64,000 nt of DNA from positions 261,759 through 325,758 of the forward strand of contig NZ_RXIZ01000004.1 of assembly GCF_003987855.1 (NCBI RefSeq), read 5' to 3'. The DNA is from Hyphomicrobium sp. (GTDB lineage Bacteria > Pseudomonadota > Alphaproteobacteria > Rhizobiales > Hyphomicrobiaceae). Made by a program: the position numbers and the translations under genes. How positions within the stretch are numbered: the first letter of the stretch is position 1; every line of letters starts with the position of its first letter. Shown here piece after piece: positions 18,999 through 28,509 of the stretch. Below the pieces are notes generated by a model. That model searched no databases. It was not told where the DNA came from and saw only the letters and a program-made list of their open reading frames with translations.

Positions 18999-19475
18999 AT
19001 GACCGACGCCTTTACGCGACAAGTCCAAGACTTCACCAAGCAGGCTCAAGAGATGTTCACGGCCGGCAAGGACGCTAAGGTTCCGGAGAACCTCTCGGCA
19101 TTCGCAGAAGACGCGATCGCGAAGTCGCGCGACGCTTACCACAAGCTGACGTCCTTCGCGAAGGACAATGCTAAGGTCGCCGAGGAAGTGTTGCTGACGA
19201 CCCAGGCTGGCGCCAAGTCGATCGGCGAGAAGATCGTTGCCAATACGCTTGCGAACACCGAAGCGGCATTCGAAGCTGCTCAGGCGATGGCTCGCGCCCG
19301 CACCTTCCCCGAGATCGCACGCCTCCAGGCGAACTACTGGCAGCAGCAGTTCGCTGTCGCCGGCTCGCAGTCTAAGGAGCTGTTCGAGCTTTCCAGCAAA
19401 GTGACGAAGCAGGCTCTTGAAACGGTCGGCTCGGCAACGACCAAGTCGTTCGAGCAGCTGAAGACCGTCGGCTAA
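18999..19475 (+). CDS. Phasin family protein
   Basis: 158 aa, almost wholly amphipathic helix: RQVQDFTKQAQEMF, repeated Ala/Lys/Glu segments, then ANTEAAFEAAQAMARARTFP and the phasin signature EIARLQANYWQQQFAVAGSQ. Phasins coat polyhydroxyalkanoate granules and act as chaperone-like size regulators. The SD AGGAG lies 8 bases before ATG 18999. The gene has its own promoter candidate upstream and a strong terminator downstream, so it is probably a highly expressed single-gene unit. No pha synthase gene is in the window. Confidence 0.9.
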   Translation: MTDAFTRQVQDFTKQAQEMFTAGKDAKVPENLSAFAEDAIAKSRDAYHKLTSFAKDNAKVAEEVLLTTQAGAKSIGEKIVANTLANTEAAFEAAQAMARARTFPEIARLQANYWQQQFAVAGSQSKELFELSSKVTKQALETVGSATTKSFEQLKTVG

Positions 19476-19541
19476 TATCCAATGACGAATGCAGCGTGTG
19501 CATACTGCATGCGTCGAGTGGGGCACGTCACTTGAAGTTCT

Positions 19542-19573
19542 AGGCGCGGAACGTGTGTTCCGCGCCTTTTTTT
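19542..19573 (+). terminator. Strong Rho-independent terminator after the phasin gene
   Basis: Perfect 11-bp stem (19542-19552 with 19557-19567) around a GTGT loop, followed by a run of seven Ts. Confidence 0.92.
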
Positions 19574-19633
19574 ATTTTCTCCCGCCGCACCGACTCTGAT
19601 GCGTTTTCTTCCGCTTCGGGTTAGAGTGAAGTT

Positions 19634-20140
19634 ATGTTGAACCAGAGCCTCAAGGTTTCTGTCCGCAACGCTCGTCCTGCAGACGCCTCCGTCCTCGCCG
19701 AGATTTTCCGCGATTCCTGGCGGCAGGCCTACACCGGCATCCTCCCTTCACTCTATCTGGAACGTGAGATCCTGCGTCGCGACGCGAGCTGGTGGCGCCG
19801 TGCCGTAGCGGCAGAGCGCAACCTGTTGGTCGTCCTCCATGGCGAGACCATCGCCGGTTACGCCACGTGCGGTCGTGCCCGGGGCGGCGGTCGCGATAGC
19901 GGCGAAATTTACGAAATCTATCTCGCGCCGCCCTACCAGGGTCTCGGCATGGGCGAGCATTTGTTCGAGGCGTGCCGTGCGACCTTGGACGCGCTCGACC
20001 TTGAGCGTCTGATCGTCTGGGCCCTCGAGGAGAACGAGAAGGCGCACGCCTTCTACCGGCAGTGCGGAGGCCGGGCCACCCGCCGCTCCTGCGTGCGCCT
20101 CGGCAAGGGTATGAACTCGCGGATCGCCTTCGAGTGGTGA
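19634..20140 (+). CDS. GNAT family N-acetyltransferase
   Basis: 168 aa GNAT fold. RNARPADASVLAEIF opens the domain, EIYEIYLAPPYQGLGMGEHLFE contains motif A (acetyl-CoA pyrophosphate loop QGLGMG), and WALEENEKAHAFYRQCGGR is motif B. It groups with RimI-like or small-molecule acetyltransferases; the substrate is unknown. It lies alone between the phasin gene and ppa. Confidence 0.88.
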   Translation: MLNQSLKVSVRNARPADASVLAEIFRDSWRQAYTGILPSLYLEREILRRDASWWRRAVAAERNLLVVLHGETIAGYATCGRARGGGRDSGEIYEIYLAPPYQGLGMGEHLFEACRATLDALDLERLIVWALEENEKAHAFYRQCGGRATRRSCVRLGKGMNSRIAFEW

Positions 20141-20281
20141 ACTGGGCCGGGGCCCGCCACAGCCCTTGACGGTCCAAATCGTTAACTCTGGATGTGCGAC
20201 CTAAGATCGGTTGTGCGCTCCCGTCTTTCGCGGCAAGGGTGGCGCCCAAAGCAAAACGATATGACTTGAGGTTGCTCTCCA

Positions 20282-20815
20282 ATGCGTCTCGACGCCATTC
20301 TGCCCGGCAAGAACCCGCCTGAAGACATCAATGTCGTGATTGAAGTCCCGGTCGGCGGCGAGCCGATCAAATACGAAATGGATAAGGCTTCGGGCGCTCT
20401 CTACGTCGACCGCTTCCTCTACACGCCGATGCGCTATCCGGGGAATTACGGCTTTGTTCCCCATACGCTCTCGACGGACGGCGATCCGATCGACGTTCTC
20501 GTCTGCAATACGCGCGCGATCTTTCCCGGCGCGGTTATCAACTGCCGCCCGGTCGGGGTCCTGGTGATGGAAGACGACGGCGGCGGCGACGAAAAGATCA
20601 TCGCCGTTCCATCGAGCAAGCTCACCAAGCGCTACGAGTCGGTCAAGACCTACACCGACCTGCCCAAGATTTCGGTTGAGCAGATCGAGCACTTTTTTGC
20701 CCACTACAAGGATCTCGAGCCGGGCAAGTGGGTGAAGATCGACCACTGGGGCCATGCCGACGAAGCACGCGACTTGATCGTGAAGGCCTTGGCGCGTGCG
20801 AAAGCGCCCGCCTGA
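20282..20815 (+). CDS. ppa: Inorganic pyrophosphatase (family I)
   Basis: Hydrolyses pyrophosphate to drive biosynthetic reactions. Family I active-site residues are present in [33 protein letters not shown] and the signature DGDPIDVLV; the later [14 protein letters not shown] is also typical. 177 aa is the usual length for a soluble bacterial hexameric PPase. Confidence 0.97.
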   Translation: MRLDAILPGKNPPEDINVVIEVPVGGEPIKYEMDKASGALYVDRFLYTPMRYPGNYGFVPHTLSTDGDPIDVLVCNTRAIFPGAVINCRPVGVLVMEDDGGGDEKIIAVPSSKLTKRYESVKTYTDLPKISVEQIEHFFAHYKDLEPGKWVKIDHWGHADEARDLIVKALARAKAPA

Positions 20816-20949
20816 TCGTTGATAGGCATCAGCAAACAGGATCTTTGTCCCGCGCAGCGGCGATTTTCGCCGGCATCCTCTTTACGCTCGTGTGACGGCG
20901 TTGCTATATCGGCCCGCCGACTGGCAACGTCGATCCGACCGGAGATGTC

Positions 20950-21753
20950 ATGAAGATCGCCATTATGGGCGCGGCTGGCCGAATGGGCCGCGAACTGATT
21001 TGCGCGATCGCGGCCGACCCCGATTGCAGCATCAGTGGCGCGACCGAAACCGCAGGCTCCCCCGTGCTCGGCAAAGACATCGGCACGCTCGCCGGCCTCG
21101 ACCCGATCGGCATCGCGGTTTCCGATGATGCACCTGCTGTTATCGCTGCCGCCGACGCCATCGTCGATTTCACGGTCCCCAAAGCCAGTATCGAATTCGC
21201 CCGGCTGGCGGCGAAATCGGGAACTGCTGCGATCATCGGCACGACCGGTTTTGAGGCTGGCACCGAGGCTGCGATCGCCGAAGCCGCGAAATCAACCGCC
21301 ATCGTCAAGGCCGGAAACATGAGCCTCGGCGTCAACCTCCTGTTGGCTCTGACGCGCCAGGCTGCGGCCGCATTGGGGAACGACTTCGATATCGAAATCG
21401 TTGAAATGCATCACCGCATGAAGGTCGACGCGCCCTCCGGCACGGCTTTGATGCTGGGCGAGGCTGCCGCATCGGGCCGAGGCCTTGCCCTGAAGGATCA
21501 CGCCGTCCGCGTTCGTGATGGCGTTACCGGGCCCCGCAATCGGGGCGATATCGGTTTCGCAACGTTGCGCGGTGGGACGGTTGTAGGCGACCACACAGTC
21601 ATTTTTGCGGGAGAGGGCGAACGCATCGAACTGACCCATCGCGCGACCGACCGTGGAATTTTCGCTCGAGGTGCGGTGAAAGCCGCGCTTTGGACAAAAG
21701 GCCGTGCACCAGGTCTTTACGATATGACGGATGTATTAGGCATTAGGGTTTAA
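20950..21753 (+). CDS. dapB: 4-hydroxy-tetrahydrodipicolinate reductase
   Basis: NAD(P)H-dependent reductase of the diaminopimelate/lysine pathway. The nucleotide-binding loop GAAGRMGRE is at residues 7-15. EIVEMHHRMKVDAPSGTAL is the family signature with the catalytic His and Lys; GDIGFATLRGGTVVGDHTV follows. 267 aa. Other DAP-pathway genes in the window (asd, dapF and a DapC-like aminotransferase) are dispersed, not in one operon. It is 41 bp upstream of gpmA. Confidence 0.97.
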   Translation: MKIAIMGAAGRMGRELICAIAADPDCSISGATETAGSPVLGKDIGTLAGLDPIGIAVSDDAPAVIAAADAIVDFTVPKASIEFARLAAKSGTAAIIGTTGFEAGTEAAIAEAAKSTAIVKAGNMSLGVNLLLALTRQAAAALGNDFDIEIVEMHHRMKVDAPSGTALMLGEAAASGRGLALKDHAVRVRDGVTGPRNRGDIGFATLRGGTVVGDHTVIFAGEGERIELTHRATDRGIFARGAVKAALWTKGRAPGLYDMTDVLGIRV

Positions 21754-21794
21754 AGAAGAGCCGCAAAACGGCTGGTGACGTCTAGACGGGAAAC

Positions 21795-22469
21795 ATGACC
21801 GACGCTCTGACGGACAATATCCTGGTGCTCGTGCGGCACGGCGAGAGTGAGTGGAACAAGCTCAATCTCTTCACCGGTTGGCGCAATCCCGATCTGACCG
21901 AAAAAGGCGTCATCGAAGCCCGCGTGGCTGGGCGGATGATACGCGATCATCGCGTGAAATTCGACATCGCCTTCACCAGCGCATTAAAGCGCGCCCAGCG
22001 CACGCTGGACATCATCCTATCCGAGCTCGGTCAGCCCGACGTGCCAATCATTCGCGACGCCGCACTCAATGAGCGCGATTACGGCGCGTTGTCGGGCCTG
22101 AACAAGGACGAGGCCCGCAAGAAGTGGGGCGAGTCGCAAGTTCAGAAGTGGCGCCGCTCTTACGACATCGCGCCTCCTGAAGGCGAAAGTCTGAAAGATA
22201 CGCTGGCCCGCGTTCGCCCCTATTACGACAAGGCGATCTGGCCCCAGATTACCGCCAGCAAAAACGTGATCATTGCCGCGCACGGCAATTCCCTTCGCGC
22301 GCTCGTCATGATCCTTGAAAACCTCGACAAGGACGAAATCCTCGAGAGAGAGCTTGCCACCGGCGCCCCCATTCTGTACCGCCTCGGCGCGGATGGACGC
22401 GCGATCGATCGCAAGGATCTTCTGCCCGCCCGATCGCTCGCCGCGCCGCCCGAAGACCATATCATGTGA
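21795..22469 (+). CDS. gpmA: 2,3-bisphosphoglycerate-dependent phosphoglycerate mutase
   Basis: Glycolytic/gluconeogenic mutase of the histidine phosphatase superfamily. [10 protein letters not shown] carries the phosphorylated His15; [24 protein letters not shown] and [11 protein letters not shown] (second catalytic His) follow. 224 aa. It starts 41 bp after dapB, so the two may share a transcript. Confidence 0.94.
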   Translation: MTDALTDNILVLVRHGESEWNKLNLFTGWRNPDLTEKGVIEARVAGRMIRDHRVKFDIAFTSALKRAQRTLDIILSELGQPDVPIIRDAALNERDYGALSGLNKDEARKKWGESQVQKWRRSYDIAPPEGESLKDTLARVRPYYDKAIWPQITASKNVIIAAHGNSLRALVMILENLDKDEILERELATGAPILYRLGADGRAIDRKDLLPARSLAAPPEDHIM

Positions 22470-22502
22470 ACAGCCGCATACGTTCAGTCGGGGGATCATC
22501 GC

Positions 22503-23096
22503 ATGGCGCTGGAAGAACTCGCTGCCGATCGCGAGAATATGAAATCGCGCGATAAGCTCATCGGCATTTATGTAGGCATCCTCGCAGTCATCCTGGCGAT
22601 CTGCAGTTTGGGCGGCAGCAATGCCCAACAGGATGCCCTTCAGCAGAACATCGCGGCATCCAACGACTGGTCGTTCTTCCAGGCCAAGAACGCGCGCCGT
22701 CAGTCCTTGCGCCTGCATGCCGAAAACTTCGAAACGATGCTTTTGGCGCAGCCGTCCATGCCGGACGATGTGAAAAAGTCCATCCAGGAAAAAATTGCCG
22801 CCTACAAAGCGCAGGACAAGCAGCTGACGAGCGATCCCAAGAGTGGCGAAGGTCTCGACGAGCTTTTCGCGAAGGGCAAGGCGCTCGAAGCCTCACGCGA
22901 CCAGGCATTGGCGAAAAACCCGTATTTCGATTACGGCCAGGCGCTTTTGCAGATCGCAATCGTTCTCGCTTCGGTTGCCCTGATTTCCGGCGGCAACATG
23001 CTGCTCTACGTCAGCTTCGTCTTGGGCGGTCTTGGCACGCTCTCGACCTTCGGCGGTTTTACGCTCGCTTTTCCGCTGCCGGGATTCCTGTCCTAA
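22503..23096 (+). CDS. DUF4337-like membrane protein
   Basis: 197 aa. A first membrane segment at about residues 20-37 is followed by NDWSFFQAKNARRQSLRL, the W-x-x-[YF]-QAK pattern I associate with DUF4337. Then comes a charged helical periplasmic or cytoplasmic region, and two C-terminal hydrophobic segments from about residue 145. Function unknown. Its stop is one base from the stop of the convergent M23 gene. Confidence 0.75.
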   Translation: MALEELAADRENMKSRDKLIGIYVGILAVILAICSLGGSNAQQDALQQNIAASNDWSFFQAKNARRQSLRLHAENFETMLLAQPSMPDDVKKSIQEKIAAYKAQDKQLTSDPKSGEGLDELFAKGKALEASRDQALAKNPYFDYGQALLQIAIVLASVALISGGNMLLYVSFVLGGLGTLSTFGGFTLAFPLPGFLS

Positions 23097-23097
23097 C

Positions 23098-24117
23098 TTA
23101 CTTCACATCGGCACTGACGACGTTCGTCGCGATGATCCCACCGTCACGAACGAGCGCGACGCGCCCGTCGTAATGTCCTGTCGGCCAAGGATCGTGGCTG
23201 CGTTTCTTGCCGACGAAAGCCACGAACGTTGCCTTGTCCCGATCGACGGGATCGCTCGTTTCGTCGAACAGCTCGCCGCCCGGGCCAAGGGCGGTGAAAT
23301 TGATGCGGTCGCCCTTCTTGAGATTGATGAACCGACCGTAGAGCACGAAGCCTTCAGACGTCGCGTTGAGAGCGACGATGTCCTGATCATCAGCTTCGAG
23401 CGCATTGACGTCCGGCGGCCCGCCCGCGAAGCCCGCACCAATCACCTCTCCATTGCGGTAGGGAAAAGCGGCGGCGACTTCTGGCTCCCAAAGCCCCGGG
23501 CCTTTCGCATTCGGGTCGCACGAACCCTGAGGCGCGTCGGGCAGAAACGGATCGACGATCTTGCCATTGTGGCGGACGCTCAGATGCACTTGCGCAAAAT
23601 CCGCGGTGCCGGAATAGCCTGCTTCACCGAGCTGCGCGCCACGCTTGACCGATTGCCCCTTGCTGACGCGAACGCTGCCTTTACGCAAATGGCAGTATTG
23701 CGTTTCCCACCCATCCGCATGCTCCAGGATTACGCCATTGCCGCACTCGCGGCCGGAGACATCCTGCGGCTTCGCCGCCTTGAAGAAAACGTCGGTCACG
23801 CCATCACGTACCGCCTTCACCGTTCCATCGGCGGATGCGATGACCGCAAACGGCGTCTTCGTGGCGGCAGCGGCCGACAGCAGACGGAAGTCGACGCCGC
23901 TGTGCTTGTCGTAGGTCGCCGTCCCGCACATGTAGTCTTTGGCGCCCCGGCCCGGATCGTCATCGACATAGGTCTGGATGAAGCAGGTCTTGTGCGGCTG
24001 GCAGACGAGCGGCATCGAAAGCTGCGGACGCTCTTGCGCAAGCGCATGGGGCGACAGCCATACGCCAAGGCCCAGCACTGAAAGCAAAATTGCCGGCGAT
24101 GGCCCCCTTGGTTGCAT
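23098..24117 (-). CDS. M23 (LytM-type) metallopeptidase homologue, exported
   Basis: 339 aa from ATG 24117. The N-terminus QPRGPSPAILLSVLGLGVWL is a signal peptide ending near ALAQ-E; the frame continues upstream but that part is not signal-like. The lysostaphin-type domain shows KHSGVDFR (His72, Asp76), TQYCHLRKGS (His143) and FAQVHLSVR (His178). In canonical M23 enzymes the last motif is H-x-H; here the first His is Gln176, so catalysis may be impaired. The C-terminal 150 residues form a second unrecognised domain. Likely role: peptidoglycan hydrolysis or activation of amidases in the periplasm. Confidence 0.85.
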   Translation of the reverse strand: MQPRGPSPAILLSVLGLGVWLSPHALAQERPQLSMPLVCQPHKTCFIQTYVDDDPGRGAKDYMCGTATYDKHSGVDFRLLSAAAATKTPFAVIASADGTVKAVRDGVTDVFFKAAKPQDVSGRECGNGVILEHADGWETQYCHLRKGSVRVSKGQSVKRGAQLGEAGYSGTADFAQVHLSVRHNGKIVDPFLPDAPQGSCDPNAKGPGLWEPEVAAAFPYRNGEVIGAGFAGGPPDVNALEADDQDIVALNATSEGFVLYGRFINLKKGDRINFTALGPGGELFDETSDPVDRDKATFVAFVGKKRSHDPWPTGHYDGRVALVRDGGIIATNVVSADVK

Positions 24118-24235
24118 AGAACGCCTCTGCGCTATAGTGCCGTTTTCAGGCGCGGGGTGCTTGCCCGCCGCCGAGCCAAACGCTAGCACTCCCACCGACC
24201 GAATTCCCGAACAGTTGAGCAAGGATTGTTAACCG

Positions 24236-25351
24236 ATGACGACGCACACCCTCCTCCTTCTTCCAGGCGATGGCATCGGCGTCGAAACCATCGCGGAGGT
24301 CGAGCGGCTTATCGCGTTCTTCAATGCCAAGAGCAACGCGGTCCAGTTCACGACTGAGCGCGATCTCGTCGGCGGCGCTGCCTACGACGCGCATGGCGTC
24401 TCCATCACCGAAGAGGCGATGGCGAAGGCTCAGAACGCCGACGCCGTGATCTTCGGCGCGGTCGGCGGACCGAAGTGGGCGGAAGTCCCCTATCAACATC
24501 GCCCCGAAGCGGGTCTGCTACGCTTGCGCAAGGATCTTGGCCTCTTTGCCAATCTTCGCCCCGCGATCTGCTATCCGGCCCTTGCCGATGCATCGAGCTT
24601 GAAGCGCGAACTTGTCGAGGGCCTCGACATCATGATCGTGCGCGAGCTGACGGGCGGCGTCTACTTCGGCGAACCGAAGGAAATCGTCACGCTCGAAAAC
24701 GGTGAACGTCGCGCCGTCGATACGCAGGTCTACACCACCCACGAAGTCGAACGGATCACCAAGGTGGCTTTCGACCTCGCGCGCAAGCGTCGAAACCTCG
24801 TCCACTCGGCCGAGAAGCACAACGTCATGCGTACCGGCGTGCTCTGGAAGCAGGTGACGACGGAAGTCCACAAAACCTACGCGCCCGACGTAAAGCTCGA
24901 GCATATCCTCGCCGACAACTGCGCCATGCAGCTGATCCGCAATCCCAAGCAGTTCGACGTGATCGTCACCGATAACCTGTTCGGCGATGTCCTGTCGGAC
25001 GAAGCTGCGATGATGACGGGGTCGCTCGGCATGTTGCCGTCCGCCTCTTTGGGTGCTCCTGATCCCAAGACAGGCCGCCGCAAGGCGCTCTACGAGCCGG
25101 TGCACGGCTCCGCGCCGGATATTGCCGGCCAGGGCCTTGCCAATCCGATCGCGACGATCGCGTCGTTCGCTATGGCCCTGCGCTATTCCTTCGATCTTGG
25201 GAAGGAAGCAGATTTCGTCGAACAGGCGATCGCCAAGGTGCTCGATAAAGGTCTGCGCACCGGCGACATCATGCAACCGGGCATGACGAAGGTCGGCACC
25301 GGCGAGATGGGCAAAGCCATCGAAACCGAGCTCAAAACCCTCGCAGCTTAG
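24236..25351 (+). CDS. leuB: 3-isopropylmalate dehydrogenase
   Basis: NAD-dependent oxidative decarboxylase of leucine biosynthesis. [10 protein letters not shown] at the N-terminus, the substrate-contact region [14 protein letters not shown], and the signature [27 protein letters not shown] are typical, as is [18 protein letters not shown] near the C-terminus. 371 aa. It is transcribed divergently from the M23 gene, with about 118 bp between starts. Confidence 0.97.
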   Translation: MTTHTLLLLPGDGIGVETIAEVERLIAFFNAKSNAVQFTTERDLVGGAAYDAHGVSITEEAMAKAQNADAVIFGAVGGPKWAEVPYQHRPEAGLLRLRKDLGLFANLRPAICYPALADASSLKRELVEGLDIMIVRELTGGVYFGEPKEIVTLENGERRAVDTQVYTTHEVERITKVAFDLARKRRNLVHSAEKHNVMRTGVLWKQVTTEVHKTYAPDVKLEHILADNCAMQLIRNPKQFDVIVTDNLFGDVLSDEAAMMTGSLGMLPSASLGAPDPKTGRRKALYEPVHGSAPDIAGQGLANPIATIASFAMALRYSFDLGKEADFVEQAIAKVLDKGLRTGDIMQPGMTKVGTGEMGKAIETELKTLAA

Positions 25352-25423
25352 GGATCGGCATCCTCGAACGAGAACGGCAGCCGCGCTGGCGGCCGGCTCC
25401 CCGCAGGGAAGTCGCCAGCGCCA

Positions 25424-25876
25424 TCAGACAGACGGCTCGTCCTTGCAGGCGCTCGGCTGTCCTTGGATGGCGCCGCGCGCCGTCCATCGCGGCTTGCCGC
25501 CTTCGGGCCCTGGAACCGCCTGCTCGGTACGTGAGACGAAGTAGAATTCATAGCAGTTCGTATCGACGCGCATGACACGGTAACAGCCGCCGGTTTCGTC
25601 GAAGTCATAGATGGTGCACAGGGAGCCCTGCGTGATCGACCAGTGGCCGCCAAGCGTCATTCCCCGCTCGACGTAGCTCAGGCGACCGTTGCTGCCGTAA
25701 TGCTCGCTAAACGCCTTCCCGCTCGCATAACGCCCTTCGATGGTGGCATTTGAGAAGCGCTGCAACTCCGCATCGTTCAGCCACGCCGATATGGCGGCCG
25801 ATCGCGGCATAGGGCCCGCCAGGCTGAAAGCGGTCACTGCGGCTGCGAGGATCAGAAGCTTTTGCAAGAAACGCAC
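25424..25876 (-). CDS. Exported hypothetical protein
   Basis: 150 aa from a GTG start with GAGGTGA just upstream. Signal peptide: RFLQKLLILAAAVTAFSLAG. The mature part has a beta-rich look with IEGRYASGKAFSEHY, RGMTLGGHWSITQGSLCTIYDF and CYRVMRVDTNCYEFYF, and four cysteines (SLCTIY, GGCYRV, TNCYEF, SACKDE) that could form two disulfides. Function unknown. Confidence 0.7.
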   Translation of the reverse strand: MRFLQKLLILAAAVTAFSLAGPMPRSAAISAWLNDAELQRFSNATIEGRYASGKAFSEHYGSNGRLSYVERGMTLGGHWSITQGSLCTIYDFDETGGCYRVMRVDTNCYEFYFVSRTEQAVPGPEGGKPRWTARGAIQGQPSACKDEPSV

Positions 25877-26142
25877 GTCACCTCAGCCCTTCGCGGCGGT
25901 TTCGATCATCGGATTATGCTTCCAATAGTGGGGCGCCTTCGCGGCCGTCTCCAGAACCTTCTGTAACGGGCTGACGCTTAAGATCGGGGTAAGAGCGCGG
26001 ATCCCTCCAACTCTCGGCACCAGCGGCCTTGACGCGCCTTGAAACTCGCGCCCGAGCCGCGTATGTGAACGCCCAGCGAACAGACGCTGCGTCCAGGCGT
26101 GATTCTGGCGCAAAACCCGCAATTTCAAGGACCTGAAAACTC
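25877..26142. other. Intergenic region upstream of asd, no certain gene
   Basis: Two overlapping leftward open frames cross this stretch, but they are mutually exclusive, rich in Arg/Ala and lack an SD or recognisable motif. I treat the region as the asd promoter and leader plus non-coding DNA. Confidence 0.4.
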
Positions 26143-27174
26143 ATGGGCTACAAGGTCGCCATTGTCGGCGCCACCGGCAACGTTGGCCGCGAGATGCTGA
26201 ACGTGCTCGCCGAGCGGAAATTTCCGATCAGCGAGCTTTACGCCCTTGCTTCGCGCCGCTCGATTGGAACCGAAGTTTCGTTCGGTGACTCGGTCATCAA
26301 ATGCCGCGACCTTGAGAACTTCGACTTCGCGGGCGTCGACTTCTGCTTGATGTCGGCAGGCTCCACCGTTTCGAAAGAGTGGTCGCCGCGGATCGGCGCA
26401 CAGGGCGCGATCGTGATCGATAACTCGTCCTGCTGGCGCTACGACCAGGACGTGCCGCTCATCGTGCCGGAAGTGAACAGCCACGCAATCCGCGGTTTCA
26501 CGAAAAAGAACATCATCGCCAACCCGAACTGCTCCACCGCTCAGCTTGTGGTGGCGCTAAAACCTCTGCATGACGCGGCGACGATCACCCGTGTCGTGGT
26601 CTCGACCTATCAATCCGTCTCGGGCGCCGGCAAGGACGCCATGGACGAGCTCTGGCAGCAGACCAAAGGTAAGTACGTTCCGGGCCAGGAACTCGAACCG
26701 AGGAAGTTCCCGAAGCAGATCGCCTTCAACTGCATTCCTCACATCGACGTCTTCATGGAAGACGGCTACACCAAAGAGGAATGGAAGATGCTGGCCGAGA
26801 CGAAGAAGATCTTGGATCCCAAGATCAAGCTGACGGCGACGTGCGTCCGCGTGCCCGTCTTCGTCGGTCACTCGGAGGCCGTCAACATCGAGTTCGCCAA
26901 GCCGATTACGCCGGAGGAAGCACGCGACATCCTGCGCGCCTCACCAGGCATCATGGTAATCGATAAGCGCGAGCCTGGCGGCTACATCACGCCGGTTGAA
27001 GCGGCCGGCGAATACGCGACGTTCGTCTCCCGTATCCGCGAGGACGCGACCGTCGAAAATGGCCTGACGATGTGGATCGTCTCCGACAATCTTCTGAAAG
27101 GCGCCGCGCTCAACGCCGTGCAGATCGCCGAGACGATCGTCAATCAGCGGTTGCTGCCGCAAAAGGCGGCGTGA
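26143..27174 (+). CDS. asd: Aspartate-semialdehyde dehydrogenase
   Basis: NADP-dependent reduction of aspartyl phosphate, the branch point to lysine/DAP, threonine and methionine. VAIVGATGNVGREML is the nucleotide-binding loop, the catalytic Cys130 lies in NPNCSTAQ, and SGAGKDAMDEL and CVRVPVFVGHSEAVNIE (with the catalytic His) follow. 343 aa. A strong terminator follows immediately, shared with the convergent marR gene. Confidence 0.97.
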   Translation: MGYKVAIVGATGNVGREMLNVLAERKFPISELYALASRRSIGTEVSFGDSVIKCRDLENFDFAGVDFCLMSAGSTVSKEWSPRIGAQGAIVIDNSSCWRYDQDVPLIVPEVNSHAIRGFTKKNIIANPNCSTAQLVVALKPLHDAATITRVVVSTYQSVSGAGKDAMDELWQQTKGKYVPGQELEPRKFPKQIAFNCIPHIDVFMEDGYTKEEWKMLAETKKILDPKIKLTATCVRVPVFVGHSEAVNIEFAKPITPEEARDILRASPGIMVIDKREPGGYITPVEAAGEYATFVSRIREDATVENGLTMWIVSDNLLKGAALNAVQIAETIVNQRLLPQKAA

Positions 27175-27207
27175 TCCGCCCTTTATCGCAAGCTTGAAAA
27201 AAAGAAG

Positions 27208-27235
27208 CGCCGGCAAGTCACTTGCCGGCGTTTTC
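27208..27235. terminator. Bidirectional terminator shared by asd and marR
   Basis: Perfect 10-bp stem (27208-27217 with 27221-27230) with a three-base TCA loop. Rightward it is followed by TTTTCTTTTT. Leftward the stem is followed by CTTC and seven Ts. The loop is exactly the marR stop codon read on the minus strand, so one stem arm also encodes the last marR residues. Confidence 0.9.
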
Positions 27236-27688
27236 TTTTTCCCTGATCTTGTTGAGTGTTTGCACGATCGAGCTGAGGTCCTGCAGAAAGCGGTCGCGCT
27301 GCTGCGCCGGCAGGCTCGACAGGATGCGCTCATCGACGCGGCGCGCCATCGGATCGTGTGTCTTGAGCACCCTCGCGCCTTCTTCCGTCAACTTGACGGC
27401 GTAGGCCCGCGCGTCATCGCGCGTGCGGCGGCGCTGAAGCAAGCCCTTCTTGAGCATCCGCCGGACGACGTCGGCAAGCGTCGACCGATCGATGCCGGTC
27501 ATCTCGACGAGCTGCGTCTGATTGAGCCCTTCGTTCTGCGCGACGGTCAGGAGAATCGCAAACTGCCGCGGCGTGAGATCGTCAGAACCTAACTCGACCT
27601 GGAAGATTTCCGCTGCACATTGCCCCGCCCTGTGCAGCAAATGCAAAGGCGACCGTTCGAGACGGTTGCCTGCAGTTTCTCGTGCCAT
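27218..27688 (-). CDS. MarR family transcriptional regulator
   Basis: 156 aa winged-helix regulator. DLTPRQFAILLTVAQNEGLNQTQLVEMTGIDRSTLADVVRRMLKKG is the helix-turn-helix region, with the wing RRRTRDDARAYAVKLTEEG. The dimerising helices flank it. The ligand and target are unknown; no drug-efflux or catabolic operon is adjacent. It has its own 190-bp upstream region after the yciB pair, and its end lies inside a terminator hairpin. Confidence 0.92.
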   Translation of the reverse strand: MARETAGNRLERSPLHLLHRAGQCAAEIFQVELGSDDLTPRQFAILLTVAQNEGLNQTQLVEMTGIDRSTLADVVRRMLKKGLLQRRRTRDDARAYAVKLTEEGARVLKTHDPMARRVDERILSSLPAQQRDRFLQDLSSIVQTLNKIREKENAGK

Positions 27689-27880
27689 TCAATGCCCCAC
27701 CGGTCTTGTCGCGCGGAACGCCAGAGTTGCTCGGCGCGTGAACAAAACCACTCATCTTTCGAATACTGAACAAGAAACACTACGCGTGGCCGCGCGTCCA
27801 GCAAAATTGCAGAAGCCATTGCAAATTAGAACGATTCCTAGCGTGCGCCGCAAAAGCCTGCACGCTGCGCGCAGTGTCGA

Positions 27881-28498
27881 TCAGTCGACCCGCGGACCGC
27901 TGTCAGCTGCACCGGACGCATCGTATTTTTTTAAAATGCCGATTTGCGCCATCGCAAACACGAACGTCAGCGGCATGATGCCGAAGACTTTGAAAGTTAC
28001 CCAGGTGTCGGTCGAGAAGGCGCGCCACACCACTTCGTTCAACACGGCCAGCACGAAGAAAAATAGCGCCCAGCGGATCGTCAGCACGCGCCAGCCGTCT
28101 TCTGTCAAATGCATGACGTCGCCGAACACGATCTTCAGGAAAAGTTTCCCGAACATCAGACCGGCAAGCAATATCGCTCCGAACAGACCGTTTACGATCG
28201 TCGGCTTCAATTTGATGAAATGATCGTCCTGCAGATAGATCGTGAGACCGCCGAACACTAAAACGAATATTCCCGTGACGAGGGGCATGGTCGCGACCCG
28301 CCCAAGCAAGAAATGCGACGCGATCAGCGACACCACCGTCGCCGCCATGAACGCCGCCGTACCGGCAAAAATTCCATAGTGGCTGTTGGTGATGAAAAAC
28401 ACGAGCAGCGGTCCAAGCTCGATCATCAACTTTATGATCTGCTTGCGATCGAGGTGCGGACCTTCGCTGGCGTTCGACAGCTTGTTCTGCTCGGACAT
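27881..28498 (-). CDS. yciB: YciB/IspZ-type septation protein A (copy 1)
   Basis: 205-aa inner-membrane protein of the YciB (intracellular septation protein A) family. It has five to six hydrophobic segments and the family pattern KLMIELGPLLVFFITN, KLKPTIVNGLFGAILL, EDGWRVLTIRWALFFFVLAVLNE and VTFKVFGIMPLTFVFA. YciB has been linked to cell-envelope synthesis and septation. It is the last gene of the leftward operon dapF-mtaB-ftsY-yciB2-yciB1, 11 bp after its paralogue. Confidence 0.9.
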   Translation of the reverse strand: MSEQNKLSNASEGPHLDRKQIIKLMIELGPLLVFFITNSHYGIFAGTAAFMAATVVSLIASHFLLGRVATMPLVTGIFVLVFGGLTIYLQDDHFIKLKPTIVNGLFGAILLAGLMFGKLFLKIVFGDVMHLTEDGWRVLTIRWALFFFVLAVLNEVVWRAFSTDTWVTFKVFGIMPLTFVFAMAQIGILKKYDASGAADSGPRVD

Positions 28499-28509
28499 GG
28501 CTTTGGTCC

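Noticed and set aside
25883-26144. Leftward frames upstream of asd
   Set aside because: Two overlapping Arg-rich frames with no SD, no motif and mutually exclusive frames; best explained as chance in GC-rich DNA.
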